NCBI GenBank assembly: GCA_029975295.1
Contig: JARKPK010000145.1
Coordinates: 1-32,149, forward strand
Direction: 5' to 3'
Source: Thermoguttaceae bacterium
GTDB taxonomy: Bacteria; Planctomycetota; Planctomycetia; Pirellulales; Thermoguttaceae
Length of the DNA: 32,149 bases
Shown: one piece after another, positions 15,069 to 23,506 of the stretch
How positions within the stretch are numbered: position 1 is the stretch's first letter
Layout of the letters: every line of letters starts with the position of its first letter
Made by a program: the position numbers and the translations under genes
The notes under the pieces: model-generated
What the model saw: the letters and a program-made list of their open reading frames with translations, nothing else
Database searches by the model: none
Told to the model about the DNA's origin: nothing

Positions 15069-16046
15069 CTACGAATCGACCCAGTCAAGGCCCAGATCGA
15101 GCGCAACAGCGGAATGGGTCAACGCACCAACGCTAATGCGATCAACGCCTGCCGCAGCCGCTTCGGCCGCCCGTTGGAGCGTCATGCCGCCCGAAGCCTC
15201 CAACTCGACTTGAGCAGCGATCCGATTGCGCGTCGCCACGGCAGCGGCCAGCATCTCCGCCGACATGTTGTCGAGCAAGACGATGTCGGGCGCGGCGGGC
15301 AACACCTGTTCGAGTTGCTCCAACGAGTCAACTTCCACCTCGACCACCACATCAGCCAAACCCGCAGCGGCCGCCCATTGCCGCGCCGTAAGGACGGCCT
15401 GCGCCGCCGAGTAGCCGCCCAGTTCAGACTCGCTGCCGCCGGCGCCCTCCGGCTGGCCGCGCTGCTTGCCTAATTCGAGGGCGCCCCACTTGCGATGAAA
15501 GGCAAGATGATTGTCTTTGATCAGAATGGCGTCAAACAGGCCGGTGCGATGATTCCATCCTCCCCCACACCGCACGGCGTATTTCTCCAAACGCCTCCAT
15601 CCGGGCGTAGTTTTCCGGGTGTCGAAGATCCTCGCCCGAGTGCCCGCCGCGGCCGACACGTAGGCTTTGGTCAGTGTGGCAATGCCCGAGAGCCGCCCCA
15701 AGAGATTCAACATCGTCCGTTCCGCCCCCAAAATCGCGCGGACCGGTCCGGACAACTCGGCCACGGCAGCGCCGGCGGCAACCTCCGCGCCGTCGTGCGA
15801 CGAAAGGGTCAGATCCAGCCGCGAATCAACCGCCTGCACCATTTCCGCCGCCCCGCGCAATCCGCAAACCACACCGGCCCGGCGGCTGACGATCGCGGCC
15901 CGGCCAAAGGCCCGCTCCGGCACCAACGAACGGCTGGTGATGTCGCCTTGCGTTCCAAAGTCCTCGGCCAAAGCCAGGCGCAACAGGGCTGCCCAGTCAG
16001 CCGACAACCGCTCATCCCACTGGTGCTGAGTGAACTCGCGAACCAT
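15069..16046 (-). CDS. nadC: Nicotinate-nucleotide pyrophosphorylase (quinolinate phosphoribosyltransferase)
   Basis: The 325-residue NadC converts quinolinate and PRPP to nicotinate mononucleotide, the entry to de novo NAD synthesis. Visible signatures are LAEDFGTQGDITSRSL (26-41), ERTMLNLLGRLSGIAT (109-124), DTRKTTPGWRRLEKYAVRCGG (142-162), LIKDNH (175-180), VEVEVDSLEQL (235-245), LLDNMS (257-262), EASGG (283-287) and VDRISVGALTHS (301-312). The Arg, Lys and Asp/Glu residues in these blocks form the substrate site. ATG 16046 is preceded by AGAAGGG. The chain is about 40 residues longer than typical (about 285). Much of the excess is a hydrophilic Gly/Glu-rich insert at about 183-213, right after LIKDNH. 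It follows the dihydrouridine synthase gene by 90 bases. Function is confident. Confidence 0.96.
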   Translation of the reverse strand: MVREFTQHQWDERLSADWAALLRLALAEDFGTQGDITSRSLVPERAFGRAAIVSRRAGVVCGLRGAAEMVQAVDSRLDLTLSSHDGAEVAAGAAVAELSGPVRAILGAERTMLNLLGRLSGIATLTKAYVSAAAGTRARIFDTRKTTPGWRRLEKYAVRCGGGWNHRTGLFDAILIKDNHLAFHRKWGALELGKQRGQPEGAGGSESELGGYSAAQAVLTARQWAAAAGLADVVVEVEVDSLEQLEQVLPAAPDIVLLDNMSAEMLAAAVATRNRIAAQVELEASGGMTLQRAAEAAAAGVDRISVGALTHSAVALDLGLDWVDS

Positions 16047-16136
16047 GAAACCCTTCTTTCTCTATCACGTCTGGGACAACGGCGGCAACCGCACCGACGA
16101 CTAGGGGGCCGATTTCTCTTCTGACGCCGCGAGCAG

Positions 16137-17225
16137 TTACTCGGCGTCCGCTTCATCGAAAAACTCGGAGGCCAGCGAGTCGGGATTTCGACCGGGCGAC
16201 TCGTCAGCATACCAGCGATCGAGCACCGCGTGCCATTGCTCCGCATTTGTCGCCGCAACGAACGCATCGCGCACTTGTTGATGCTGCGGGTGCAGTCGCG
16301 CGTACTTGATTCCAAATTTCCTCATCCGCGGACAGCATCGGTCAGGGCCGTAATGCTCTGCGGCCAACCGATAATGCTCGGCGATCACCTCGCGCTGCTC
16401 GCGCAGATCGGGAATGTGCGGCCGACGCCCGGCGGCCAAATCGCGGCATTGCCGAAAGATCCAGGGATTGCCGATCGCGCCGCGGGCGGCTGTCACGCCA
16501 TCGACACCGCAACAGGCGATCATCCGCAAACATTGTTCGGCTGAATAGAGATCGCCGCTCCCCAGCACCGTCCGACCGGCCGCAAGGCGTTTCAACTCGG
16601 CAACAGACTGCCAGTCGGCCCGTCCTTCGTAGCGTTGGCGGACGGTGCGCCCGTGGATCGTCAGCGCGTCGACACCCAGGCGCCATGCGCCCTCGATAAT
16701 CTGGTAGAAACGCTCGCGGCTCGCCGGGCCGTCGTCGAACGCCCGCCGCAACTTCACGCTCAGCGGCACGTGCGCCGGCAGCGCGTCGCGGACCCGAGCG
16801 ACAATCGCCAGCGCCGTCTGCGGATCGGCCAAAAGCCATCCGCCGCGACGTCTTCCCAAAACCTTTTTTACCGGACAAGCGAAGTTCAGGTCGATCGCGT
16901 CGAAGCCCGCAGCAACCAATCGCAGAGCCGCTGCCGGAAAAGCGTCGGGGGCGGCGCCCATCAGTTGCGCCCCGCAGGGATGCTCGTCGTCGGCGCGCAG
17001 CAGGCGTTTCCCTTTGGCGCCGGTCGACACTTCGACGACGAAACGATCCAACAGCACTTCGCACAAGGCGTACGGCGCGCCCAGCCGCCGGGCGATGGCG
17101 CGCATCGGCCAGTCGCTGTAACCGCTCAGCGCGGCTTGGACCACCGGAAAGCCGATCTCCATCGCCCTGATCCGCAATGGACTCAACGGGCAGGGCAGGG
17201 CGGAGGACGACGAATCTGCCATCAT
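16137..17225 (-). CDS. tRNA-dihydrouridine synthase family protein
   Basis: The 362-residue flavoenzyme reduces uridine to dihydrouridine in tRNA D-loops using FMN and NADPH. Motifs: PVVQAALSGYSDWPMR (27-42) at the first TIM-barrel strand, AQLMG (86-90), IDLNFACPVKKVLGRRRGG (111-129) with the expected catalytic Cys117, SVKLRRAF (156-163), LTIHGRTVRQRYEGRADW (188-205) with Lys/His flavin ligands, LGSGDLYS (221-228) and GVTAARGAIGNPWIF (243-257). The usual 'GCP' is ACP here. ATG 17225 overlaps the zwf stop (ATGA); an ATG at 17162 would remove a Ser/Pro-rich N-terminus. DusA, B and C cannot be told apart confidently, although the Arg-rich 'RRRGG' and the C-terminal helices with CCPRMRK look DusB-like. 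Co-expression with the NADPH-producing zwf is likely. Confidence 0.9.
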   Translation of the reverse strand: MMADSSSSALPCPLSPLRIRAMEIGFPVVQAALSGYSDWPMRAIARRLGAPYALCEVLLDRFVVEVSTGAKGKRLLRADDEHPCGAQLMGAAPDAFPAAALRLVAAGFDAIDLNFACPVKKVLGRRRGGWLLADPQTALAIVARVRDALPAHVPLSVKLRRAFDDGPASRERFYQIIEGAWRLGVDALTIHGRTVRQRYEGRADWQSVAELKRLAAGRTVLGSGDLYSAEQCLRMIACCGVDGVTAARGAIGNPWIFRQCRDLAAGRRPHIPDLREQREVIAEHYRLAAEHYGPDRCCPRMRKFGIKYARLHPQHQQVRDAFVAATNAEQWHAVLDRWYADESPGRNPDSLASEFFDEADAE

Positions 17226-18682
17226 TCCAAGATCGGACACAGATCGAACCACTCGCGGTTCTGTTTGCACATCCATTCGACAGCGCTGGGCGGCCCCCAA
17301 CCGCCCGCCTCGTACAACGCCAGCGGCGGCCAACCGGGGTTCTCCCAGGCCGCTTGAATCGGATCGACGATGCTCCAGGCCAACTCCACTTCGTCGGCGC
17401 GGGCAAACAGGCTCGCGTCGCCCTGCATCACGTCGAGGAGCAAACGTTGATACGCCTCGGGCATGGTGCTCTGAAAGCGATCGCGGAAGGTGAAGCTTAG
17501 ATCCGTCATCCGCATCTTCATCCCCTGATCGGGCACTTTCGTGTAGAAGTGCAACTGAATGCCTTCGGCCGGCTGCACCTGAATCACCAGCCGATTCGAC
17601 TGGAAAGCCAAACGCGGGCCGCCCTCGAACATCATATGCGGCACTTGCCGGAACTGAATGACGATTTGCGTCGTCCGGCACGACATGGCTTTTCCGCTGC
17701 GCAGGATGAACGGAACGCCTTGCCATCGCCAATTGTCAACGTGAAGCTTCACCACCCCGTAAGTGGCCGTCTCGCTGTTGGGCGGAACGCCCGGTTCGTC
17801 GCGATACTTGCGGTACTGTCCGCGAATCGTGTCACTGAACACCTGCTCACGAGTCAGCGGCCGAATCGCCCGCAACACCTTCACCTTTTCGTCGCGGATC
17901 GAATCGGCTTCTGCGCGGGCGGGCACCTCCATCGCCGTCAGAGTGGCCAGTTGCAGGAGATGATTCTGAAACATATCGCGGAGGATGCCGACCGAATCGT
18001 AGTAGGCGGCGCGACGCCCAACGGCGACCTCTTCGGCCGCGGTGATCTGCACGTGATCGATGTAGTTGCGATTCCAGATCGGCTCGAAGATGGCGTTGGC
18101 GAACCGGAGCACCAACAAGTTCTGCACGGTCTCCTTGCCCAAATAGTGATCGATGCGATAAACCTGCTCTTCGCGGAACACCCGATGCACAAACGCATTC
18201 AGGTTGCGCGCCGTCGAAAGGTCAGTGCCGAACGGCTTCTCGATCACCAGGCGAACCGGTCCGCGCGACTCCTCGGCCAATCCGGCGGCGCCAAGCCGTT
18301 CGATCGCAGACTCGTAGAACGATGGCGCCGTGGACAGATAGAACACGCGGGTTGTCGGCGCGGCCGAATCGACCTCTAATTGATCGAGAAACGCCCGAAG
18401 CCCCTCGAAATCGGCCGGATTCTCGATATCGCCGCGGTGATAGAAAACGCACGAGGCGAACTGGCTCCACCGCTCGGGGTCGAACGCCTTGCCGACGAAC
18501 CCGGCAGTCGATTCGGCCAGCTTTGCCCGCCAAGCGTCATGTTCAAACGGCGTGCGTGAGAACCCGACGATGCGCGTTCCCTCGGGCAACCGTTTCTTGC
18601 GGAAAAGCTCGTAGAGCGCCGGGATCAGCTTGCGGCTGGTCAAGTCGCCCGAAGCCCCGAAAATCACCACGGTATGCGGCAT
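17222..18682 (-). CDS. zwf: Glucose-6-phosphate 1-dehydrogenase
   Basis: The 486-residue enzyme oxidises glucose 6-phosphate to 6-phosphogluconolactone, making NADPH at the start of the oxidative pentose phosphate pathway. The Rossmann motif GASGDLTSRKL (9-19) starts the chain. EKPFG is at 148-152 and the active-site signature RIDHYLGKE at 176-184 (His179 for phosphate, Asp178). The general base is His241 in MFQNHLLQ. The C-terminal beta+alpha domain ends in WPPLALYEAGGWGP. ATG 18682 has GGAGGTGG just upstream, one of the strongest ribosome sites in the window. Length matches the family (about 490). It overlaps dus by ATGA, and gnd and an SDR gene lie upstream. No 6-phosphogluconolactonase gene is present here. 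Confidence 0.97.
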   Translation of the reverse strand: MPHTVVIFGASGDLTSRKLIPALYELFRKKRLPEGTRIVGFSRTPFEHDAWRAKLAESTAGFVGKAFDPERWSQFASCVFYHRGDIENPADFEGLRAFLDQLEVDSAAPTTRVFYLSTAPSFYESAIERLGAAGLAEESRGPVRLVIEKPFGTDLSTARNLNAFVHRVFREEQVYRIDHYLGKETVQNLLVLRFANAIFEPIWNRNYIDHVQITAAEEVAVGRRAAYYDSVGILRDMFQNHLLQLATLTAMEVPARAEADSIRDEKVKVLRAIRPLTREQVFSDTIRGQYRKYRDEPGVPPNSETATYGVVKLHVDNWRWQGVPFILRSGKAMSCRTTQIVIQFRQVPHMMFEGGPRLAFQSNRLVIQVQPAEGIQLHFYTKVPDQGMKMRMTDLSFTFRDRFQSTMPEAYQRLLLDVMQGDASLFARADEVELAWSIVDPIQAAWENPGWPPLALYEAGGWGPPSAVEWMCKQNREWFDLCPILE

Positions 18683-18791
18683 CGACCACCTCCGCTGCCA
18701 TTAGGGCTGCTTCCTCCGGCGTAACTGCGGCGCAGGGCCTAGCGCAACCACCGCTCGGGCCCTCGGGCCGCCGGCAAGCGCGCCGAGCCGA

Positions 18792-19571
18792 CTAGAACCA
18801 CGCGGCCGTGAATCCGCCATCGACATTGATGTGCGTGCCCGTGATAAATCGGCCCGCTTCGGAACAAAGCAAGATCAACGCACCGATCAGCTCCTCGGGC
18901 TCGCCGAACCGCTTCATCGGCGTATGACGCATGATGCTGTCGATGCGCTCTTGATCGAGCAGCTTGCGGTTCTGCTCGGCCGGGAAGAACCCCGGGCAGA
19001 TGCAGTTGACGCGCACGCCCGTTTCGCCGAAGTCGTGGGCCACGTTGCGGGTCAGATTCAAGACCGCCGCCTTCGAGGCCGCATACGCGAACACCCGCGA
19101 AAGCGGCAGATGCGAGGTGACGCTGCCGATATTGACGATTGCTCCCCCGCCCCGTTCGACCATGTGCCGGCCGAACACTTGGCAGGCCTGAAAAACGCCC
19201 CGCAGATTAATCGCCATAATCCGATCCCAATCGGCGTCGGTGGCATCGAGAAACCGGGTGCCGGCGTTCACTCCCGCGCCGTTGACGAGGATATCGACGC
19301 GGCCCGTCTGCCGAAGCGCCTCGGCCAACAGCGATTCGATCGACTCTCGCTGCGTGACGTTCACCAAGGCCCAACCGGCGTCGATTCCGAGCTTTGCCAG
19401 TTCGGCGGTCCGCGCCTGACACCCTTGCTCGGCGACATCGGCCACGATAATCCTTGCCCCCGCTTGGCCCAAACCGGCACACAGCGCACCGCCGAGCACT
19501 CCGGCGCCGCCGATCACCACCGCAGTCTTTCCTTGAAGACTGAACAACTGCGAAAGATACTCCGCCGACAT
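18792..19571 (-). CDS. Short-chain dehydrogenase/reductase, probably sugar-acid oxidoreductase
   Basis: The 259-residue classical SDR has the cofactor motif VIGGAGVLGGALC (19-31; Gly-rich GGAGVLG), Asp45 at the end of beta2 (favouring NAD over NADP), the NGAG motif (97-100), Asn122, Ser150 (VNIGSVTS), and Tyr163/Lys167 in YAASK. The tail ITGTHINVDGGFTAAWF is common in gluconate 5-dehydrogenase, 2-deoxy-gluconate 3-dehydrogenase and fructuronate reductase-type SDRs. AAAGGG precedes the ATG. It sits between gnd and zwf, which suggests a sugar-acid substrate such as a keto-gluconate, though SDR specificity cannot be read from sequence. It lies 109 bases before zwf and 251 after gnd. Confidence 0.9.
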   Translation of the reverse strand: MSAEYLSQLFSLQGKTAVVIGGAGVLGGALCAGLGQAGARIIVADVAEQGCQARTAELAKLGIDAGWALVNVTQRESIESLLAEALRQTGRVDILVNGAGVNAGTRFLDATDADWDRIMAINLRGVFQACQVFGRHMVERGGGAIVNIGSVTSHLPLSRVFAYAASKAAVLNLTRNVAHDFGETGVRVNCICPGFFPAEQNRKLLDQERIDSIMRHTPMKRFGEPEELIGALILLCSEAGRFITGTHINVDGGFTAAWF

Positions 19572-19822
19572 GCGATCAACCCTTTCGTCATCGTGAGTGC
19601 CGTGGGCGAAAAACGCTCGTGCACCCGAAACATCGCGTTAAGTTGCGTAAAACACCCGCGTTGTCGCGCAGGAAAAACGCGAGATAAATCGCCGCTTCAA
19701 CCTGCCGTGGGCGGAACGCTCCGCCTTCCTGGAAAGCGGCTGTCGTTGCCTCCCGCAGCGCAACAACCATCGACTTCAGCGGGGCACGTTCGGACGCGCG
19801 ATCTGAGTTCGCCGACGGGCGG

Positions 19823-21259
19823 TTAGGGCTGCTTGCGCAACTTCAGCCATTCCGTGTGGAACACGCCGTCCCGGTCGATCCGGTTGTAGGTGTGCGCGCC
19901 GAAGTAGTCGCGCTGCGCTTGCAACAGGTTCGCAGGCAGCCGAACCGACCGCAGTCCGTCGTAATACGTCAATGCCGTGGTGAACGCCGGAACGGGAATG
20001 CCTAATTCGATCGCGGTCTTCACCACATGGCGCCAGGCCGGCTGCGCCTTCTGCACGACATCGCGGAAGTAGGGCGAAAGCAACAAGTTCTCCAAATTCG
20101 CGTCGGCGTCAAACGCTTCTTTGATGCGTTCCAGAAAGACGGCGCGGATAATGCAGCCGCCTCGCCACAGCAGGGCGATGCCACCGAAATTCAGGGGCCA
20201 TTTGTGTTCCACGGCCGCCGCCTGAAGTTGCACATAGCCTTGGGCATAGCTGCAAATCTTCGACGCATAGAGGGCCTGCCGCACTTGCTCGATGAACTGC
20301 TTCCGATCTCCCGAGTACGTGCCGCTCGGGCCGGTCAGCACGGCAGCGGCCCGAACCCGCGCCTGCTTCATCGCCGAAAGGCAGCGGGCATAAACGGCTT
20401 CGGTCACCAATGTGCTGGGCACGCCCAAATCGAGCGCCAATTGGCTCATCCACTTGCCGGTGCCTTTGGCGCCGGCGGTGTCGAGAATCAGCTCGACCAA
20501 ATGGTTGCCCGTTTCCGGATCCTTCACACTGAAGATGTCGCGCGTGATCTCGATCAGATAGCTGTTCAGCTCTCCCTGATACCACTCGGCGAACACTTCG
20601 TACAGCTCGTCGTTGTTCAACCCCAGGGCGCATTTGAGCATCCAATACGCTTCGCAGATCAACTGCATGTCGCCGTACTCGATGCCGTTGTGGACCATCT
20701 TCACGTAATGGCCCGCCCCCCGCGGCCCAACCCAGTCGCAACAGGGGATGTCGTTGTTCGGGCCCACCTTGGCGGCAATGGCTTGGAAGATCGGCTTGAC
20801 CAACGGCCAGGCTTTCTCGCTGCCGCCGGGCATCATGCTGGGCCCCTTCAGCGCGCCCTCTTCGCCCCCGGAAACCCCGGTGCCGATGTAGAGCAGCCCC
20901 TTGCTTTCCACATAAGCCGTGCGGCGCTCGGTATTGGTGAAATGCTCGTTGCCGCCGTCGATGATTACATCACCGGGTTCGAGAAGGGGAATGAGCTTGT
21001 CGATGAACTCGTCGACGGCTGCGCCGGCCTTGACCATCAACATCACCTTGCGCGGACGCTCCAGCGCGGCCACAAGCTCTTCGAGCGAATGACAGCCGAC
21101 GAACTTCTTGCCCTTCGCCCGACCGCCGATGAACTCGTCCACTTTGCTGGTCGTTCGGTTGAACACTGCCACGCGGTAGCCGCGGCTTTCGATGTTCAGC
21201 GCCAGGTTTTCGCCCATCACCGCCAAACCGATCAACCCAAAATCGCACTTGTCGGCCAT
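19823..21259 (-). CDS. gnd: 6-phosphogluconate dehydrogenase, decarboxylating
   Basis: The 478-residue enzyme converts 6-phosphogluconate to ribulose 5-phosphate and CO2 with NADPH formation. It has the Rossmann motif GLIGLAVMGENLALN (8-22), the NADP-selective NRT (34-36), IDGGNEHFTNTERR (100-113), GTGVSGGEEGALKGPSMMPGG (126-146) and the catalytic Lys187 with His190-Asn191 in HYVKMVHNGIEYGD. The C-terminal tail has the expected AQRDYFGAHTY..R.D. ATG 21259 follows AGGAAGG. The length matches the classical long dimeric form (about 470), as in E. coli. It lies 82 bases after the HAD gene, and forms a pentose phosphate group with zwf. Confidence 0.97.
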   Translation of the reverse strand: MADKCDFGLIGLAVMGENLALNIESRGYRVAVFNRTTSKVDEFIGGRAKGKKFVGCHSLEELVAALERPRKVMLMVKAGAAVDEFIDKLIPLLEPGDVIIDGGNEHFTNTERRTAYVESKGLLYIGTGVSGGEEGALKGPSMMPGGSEKAWPLVKPIFQAIAAKVGPNNDIPCCDWVGPRGAGHYVKMVHNGIEYGDMQLICEAYWMLKCALGLNNDELYEVFAEWYQGELNSYLIEITRDIFSVKDPETGNHLVELILDTAGAKGTGKWMSQLALDLGVPSTLVTEAVYARCLSAMKQARVRAAAVLTGPSGTYSGDRKQFIEQVRQALYASKICSYAQGYVQLQAAAVEHKWPLNFGGIALLWRGGCIIRAVFLERIKEAFDADANLENLLLSPYFRDVVQKAQPAWRHVVKTAIELGIPVPAFTTALTYYDGLRSVRLPANLLQAQRDYFGAHTYNRIDRDGVFHTEWLKLRKQP

Positions 21260-21341
21260 GATCTCGCCTTCCTTACCTCAATGCCCATTGTTTTCAATCG
21301 CCAGTTCGTTTCGGTCGCATTGCGCCGTTATGCGCGCGTCG

Positions 21342-22211
21342 CTACTCGGCAGGCCAAGGCGGATTGACCGGCAAATACCGATCGAACTCCGCCAACAGTT
21401 CTTCTTGATACGCTCCGGCAAACGAGCCGTTAAGAAAGCGGTCGATCCCTTCCGAATAGAATCGCCGCCAACTCACCTCTTCCGCCCCCGGATTGATCGG
21501 GAAGAACAGGGCGTCGTTGGCTTTGGCGGCCTGATAGTCGCCCAACGCATCGCCTACCATCAACGTATGCCCCGGAGCGTACTTCCGGGCCATGGTCAGA
21601 TGTTCTTTTTTCGTGCCCTGCTCCTGGCCCCAAATCGCCACGACGTACTGATCGATCCCGTGCTCGGCCCATTCCTTCTTCAGCGCCCCTTCCGGCGTGG
21701 CCGAAACCACGAGCACGTCGGCCTTGCCCTGCAACTTCTCAAGGCTCTGGCGGACAAAGGGAAACGGCGGCACATGCCGAACCATGGCATCGACCGCCGC
21801 GTTGACGGCCTTCGACCACTGCAAGATCAGTTTCAAGTCGGGGTCGCCCGACTGCTCCACTTCGCGTTCGAGGGCGGGATTAGCCAATTTGGTTTCGCGC
21901 TTGATCCAGTCGCGTAGCGACTGCGGAATCCGAATCTCCACGCCGCGAGCCTTCACTTCGGGCCGCCGTTGCAGCCATTCGAGCGTTTCGACCAAAGCCG
22001 GGAACCGGTTGATCCCCCGACTCCGCGAGTAGAGGTTGACAAACTCGGCAGCTTCGCGGGCGTATTTGCTGACTCCCTGCAACTCCATGTAATTGATAAT
22101 ATTCGGAATGAAGCACTCTTTGTGCTTCAATTCCATCGTGTCAAACGCGCATCCGTCGGAATCAATGCCGACCAGGAAGTCGCACTTCTTGGCAATGTCG
22201 AGATGCACCAT
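21342..22211 (-). CDS. HAD-superfamily hydrolase coupled to PPi-phosphofructokinase
   Basis: The 289-residue protein has HAD motif I GIDSDGCAFDT (nucleophile Asp17, acid Asp19), motif II Ser170 in VVSATPEG, motif III Lys at about 202 in GTKKEHL, and motif IV MVGDALGDYQAAK (Asp221, Asp225). The C1 cap lies between about 25 and 160 and is large, all-helical and unusual. Such enzymes are usually Mg-dependent phosphatases. ATG 22211 shares its A with the stop of the phosphofructokinase gene (TGATG), or a GTG three bases earlier could start it, so the two are translationally coupled. This suggests a sugar-phosphate or metabolite-repair substrate. 'S' after Asp in motif I (DSDG) is less common than DxDG with hydrophobic x. 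Substrate unknown. Confidence 0.85.
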   Translation of the reverse strand: MVHLDIAKKCDFLVGIDSDGCAFDTMELKHKECFIPNIINYMELQGVSKYAREAAEFVNLYSRSRGINRFPALVETLEWLQRRPEVKARGVEIRIPQSLRDWIKRETKLANPALEREVEQSGDPDLKLILQWSKAVNAAVDAMVRHVPPFPFVRQSLEKLQGKADVLVVSATPEGALKKEWAEHGIDQYVVAIWGQEQGTKKEHLTMARKYAPGHTLMVGDALGDYQAAKANDALFFPINPGAEEVSWRRFYSEGIDRFLNGSFAGAYQEELLAEFDRYLPVNPPWPAE

Positions 22212-23506
22212 CACTTGCGATCCGCTTGAGGTTGATAGGAGGGAAGTTTCTTCTCGGCATACAAAGGGAGAAAACGAGTCAGTCGCTGCCGCCCGTCAAT
22301 CAGCGGCAACGAAATCATCTCACCGCCCAACAACGGCTTGGCATAGTTGACGAACTCGTCGGTTACGTCGCAGCCGCTGGCGGCAATCCACGCCTTCGGG
22401 AAGGTCCGTTCGCTGTTGGCCACCTCGCCAAGCGGCACGCGATCATAACGCACGCTGTAGAACGCGCCGGGGTTGCGCAAAATCGTCGCCATAAAACCGC
22501 TTTCGCCGGCAGCCGCCAATTCCACCGCTTTGGCTCCCAGGCAATAGGCCTCGTCCAAGTCGACCGCCGACGCATAGGCCATGGCATGCCGCTGATCGGT
22601 GCCCGAAACGTTCCCTCGGGCGGCGCCTTTGGCCGCCAATCCGGCTTTGTTCAGGTAGTTGATGATCATTTGCGCCACGGTCGTTTGCGACGAGCTGAAC
22701 GAGGCATGCCCGAACGAATCGCGGACGATTCCCAGGTCGCCGACGTCGAAGCCCTCGCTCACCACGACCAAGCATCGGCCGTTGCTGCGCAGGCTGTCGT
22801 TCACGTTGTCGGCCAGTTCTTGCAAAGAGCACGGGCTTTCCGCCAGGTAGATTTGCAGCGGCATCTGGCGATCGGGATCGGCCAATCGCGCGGCCGCGGG
22901 AATGAAACCGATCTTGCGCCCCATCGCCTGCATCACCAGCACCGGATCGGCCGGACACGATCCGGCGTTCTCTTCATTCGCATTCTGCACCATGTGCATC
23001 CAGTAGCGTGCCACCGACCCGTAACCGGGCGTATGATCGATCAAGCGAAACTCGCTGTCGCCCACATCGTTGTCGATCGTCTTCGGCACGCCCACGGCCA
23101 CCAAGTCCAGCCCGCGAGAGTGGGCCAGATCGGCAATCTTGTGGGCCGTGTCCATCGAGTCGTTTCCGCCAATGTAGAGGAAGTAGCCAACGTCGTGGGC
23201 GCGAAATACCTCGATGACCCGCGAGAAATCCTCTTCCTGATGCTTTTTGAGCTTGTATCGGCAGGTGCCGATCGAACCGGCTGCCGGGGTATAGCGAAGC
23301 AAGGCGACCTCTTCCGCCGGTTGTGCCGAGAGATCGAGCAGTTCCTCTTTCAGCACGCCCTCAATCCCGTGACGCGCCCCGAAGACGGCGCCAATCGCGT
23401 TGAACTGCTTGGCCGCCTCGATGATGCCGCGAAGGCTCGAGTTGATAACTGGCGTCGGACCGCCGCTCTGAGCCACGACCATGTTCCTGGGTTTTGTCAT
23501 TGCCAT
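22211..23506 (-). CDS. Pyrophosphate-dependent 6-phosphofructokinase
   Basis: The 431-residue PFK-family protein phosphorylates fructose 6-phosphate. Two residues mark the pyrophosphate type: IGGNDS (112-117), with Asp116 where ATP enzymes have Gly, and PKTIDND (141-147), with Lys142 where ATP enzymes have Gly. Asp145 and Asp147 are the catalytic/metal site. The N-terminal AQSGGPTPVINSS (12-24) is the phosphate-donor loop; MGRKIGFIPAAARLA is the substrate block. The reaction is reversible, so it could serve both glycolysis and gluconeogenesis. ATG 23506 (or the second ATG two codons on) has no clear ribosome site. It leads the metabolic cluster and is followed without a gap by the HAD gene. 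Length fits the PPi clade (about 400-440). Confidence 0.94.
   Translation of the reverse strand: MAMTKPRNMVVAQSGGPTPVINSSLRGIIEAAKQFNAIGAVFGARHGIEGVLKEELLDLSAQPAEEVALLRYTPAAGSIGTCRYKLKKHQEEDFSRVIEVFRAHDVGYFLYIGGNDSMDTAHKIADLAHSRGLDLVAVGVPKTIDNDVGDSEFRLIDHTPGYGSVARYWMHMVQNANEENAGSCPADPVLVMQAMGRKIGFIPAAARLADPDRQMPLQIYLAESPCSLQELADNVNDSLRSNGRCLVVVSEGFDVGDLGIVRDSFGHASFSSSQTTVAQMIINYLNKAGLAAKGAARGNVSGTDQRHAMAYASAVDLDEAYCLGAKAVELAAAGESGFMATILRNPGAFYSVRYDRVPLGEVANSERTFPKAWIAASGCDVTDEFVNYAKPLLGGEMISLPLIDGRQRLTRFLPLYAEKKLPSYQPQADRK

Noticed and set aside
17226-17732. 169-codon upstream extension of the dihydrouridine synthase frame
   Set aside because: It lies inside zwf in another frame; the ATGATG at the zwf stop is a far better start.
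19710-19725. GGCGGA-ACGC-TCCGCC hairpin between SDR and gnd
   Set aside because: Only 6 bp, no T-run on either strand; too common in GC-rich DNA to call a terminator.
20027-21367. Plus-strand open frame of 446 codons opposite gnd
   Set aside because: Shadow of the third-position GC bias of gnd; the minus strand holds all 6-phosphogluconate dehydrogenase signatures.
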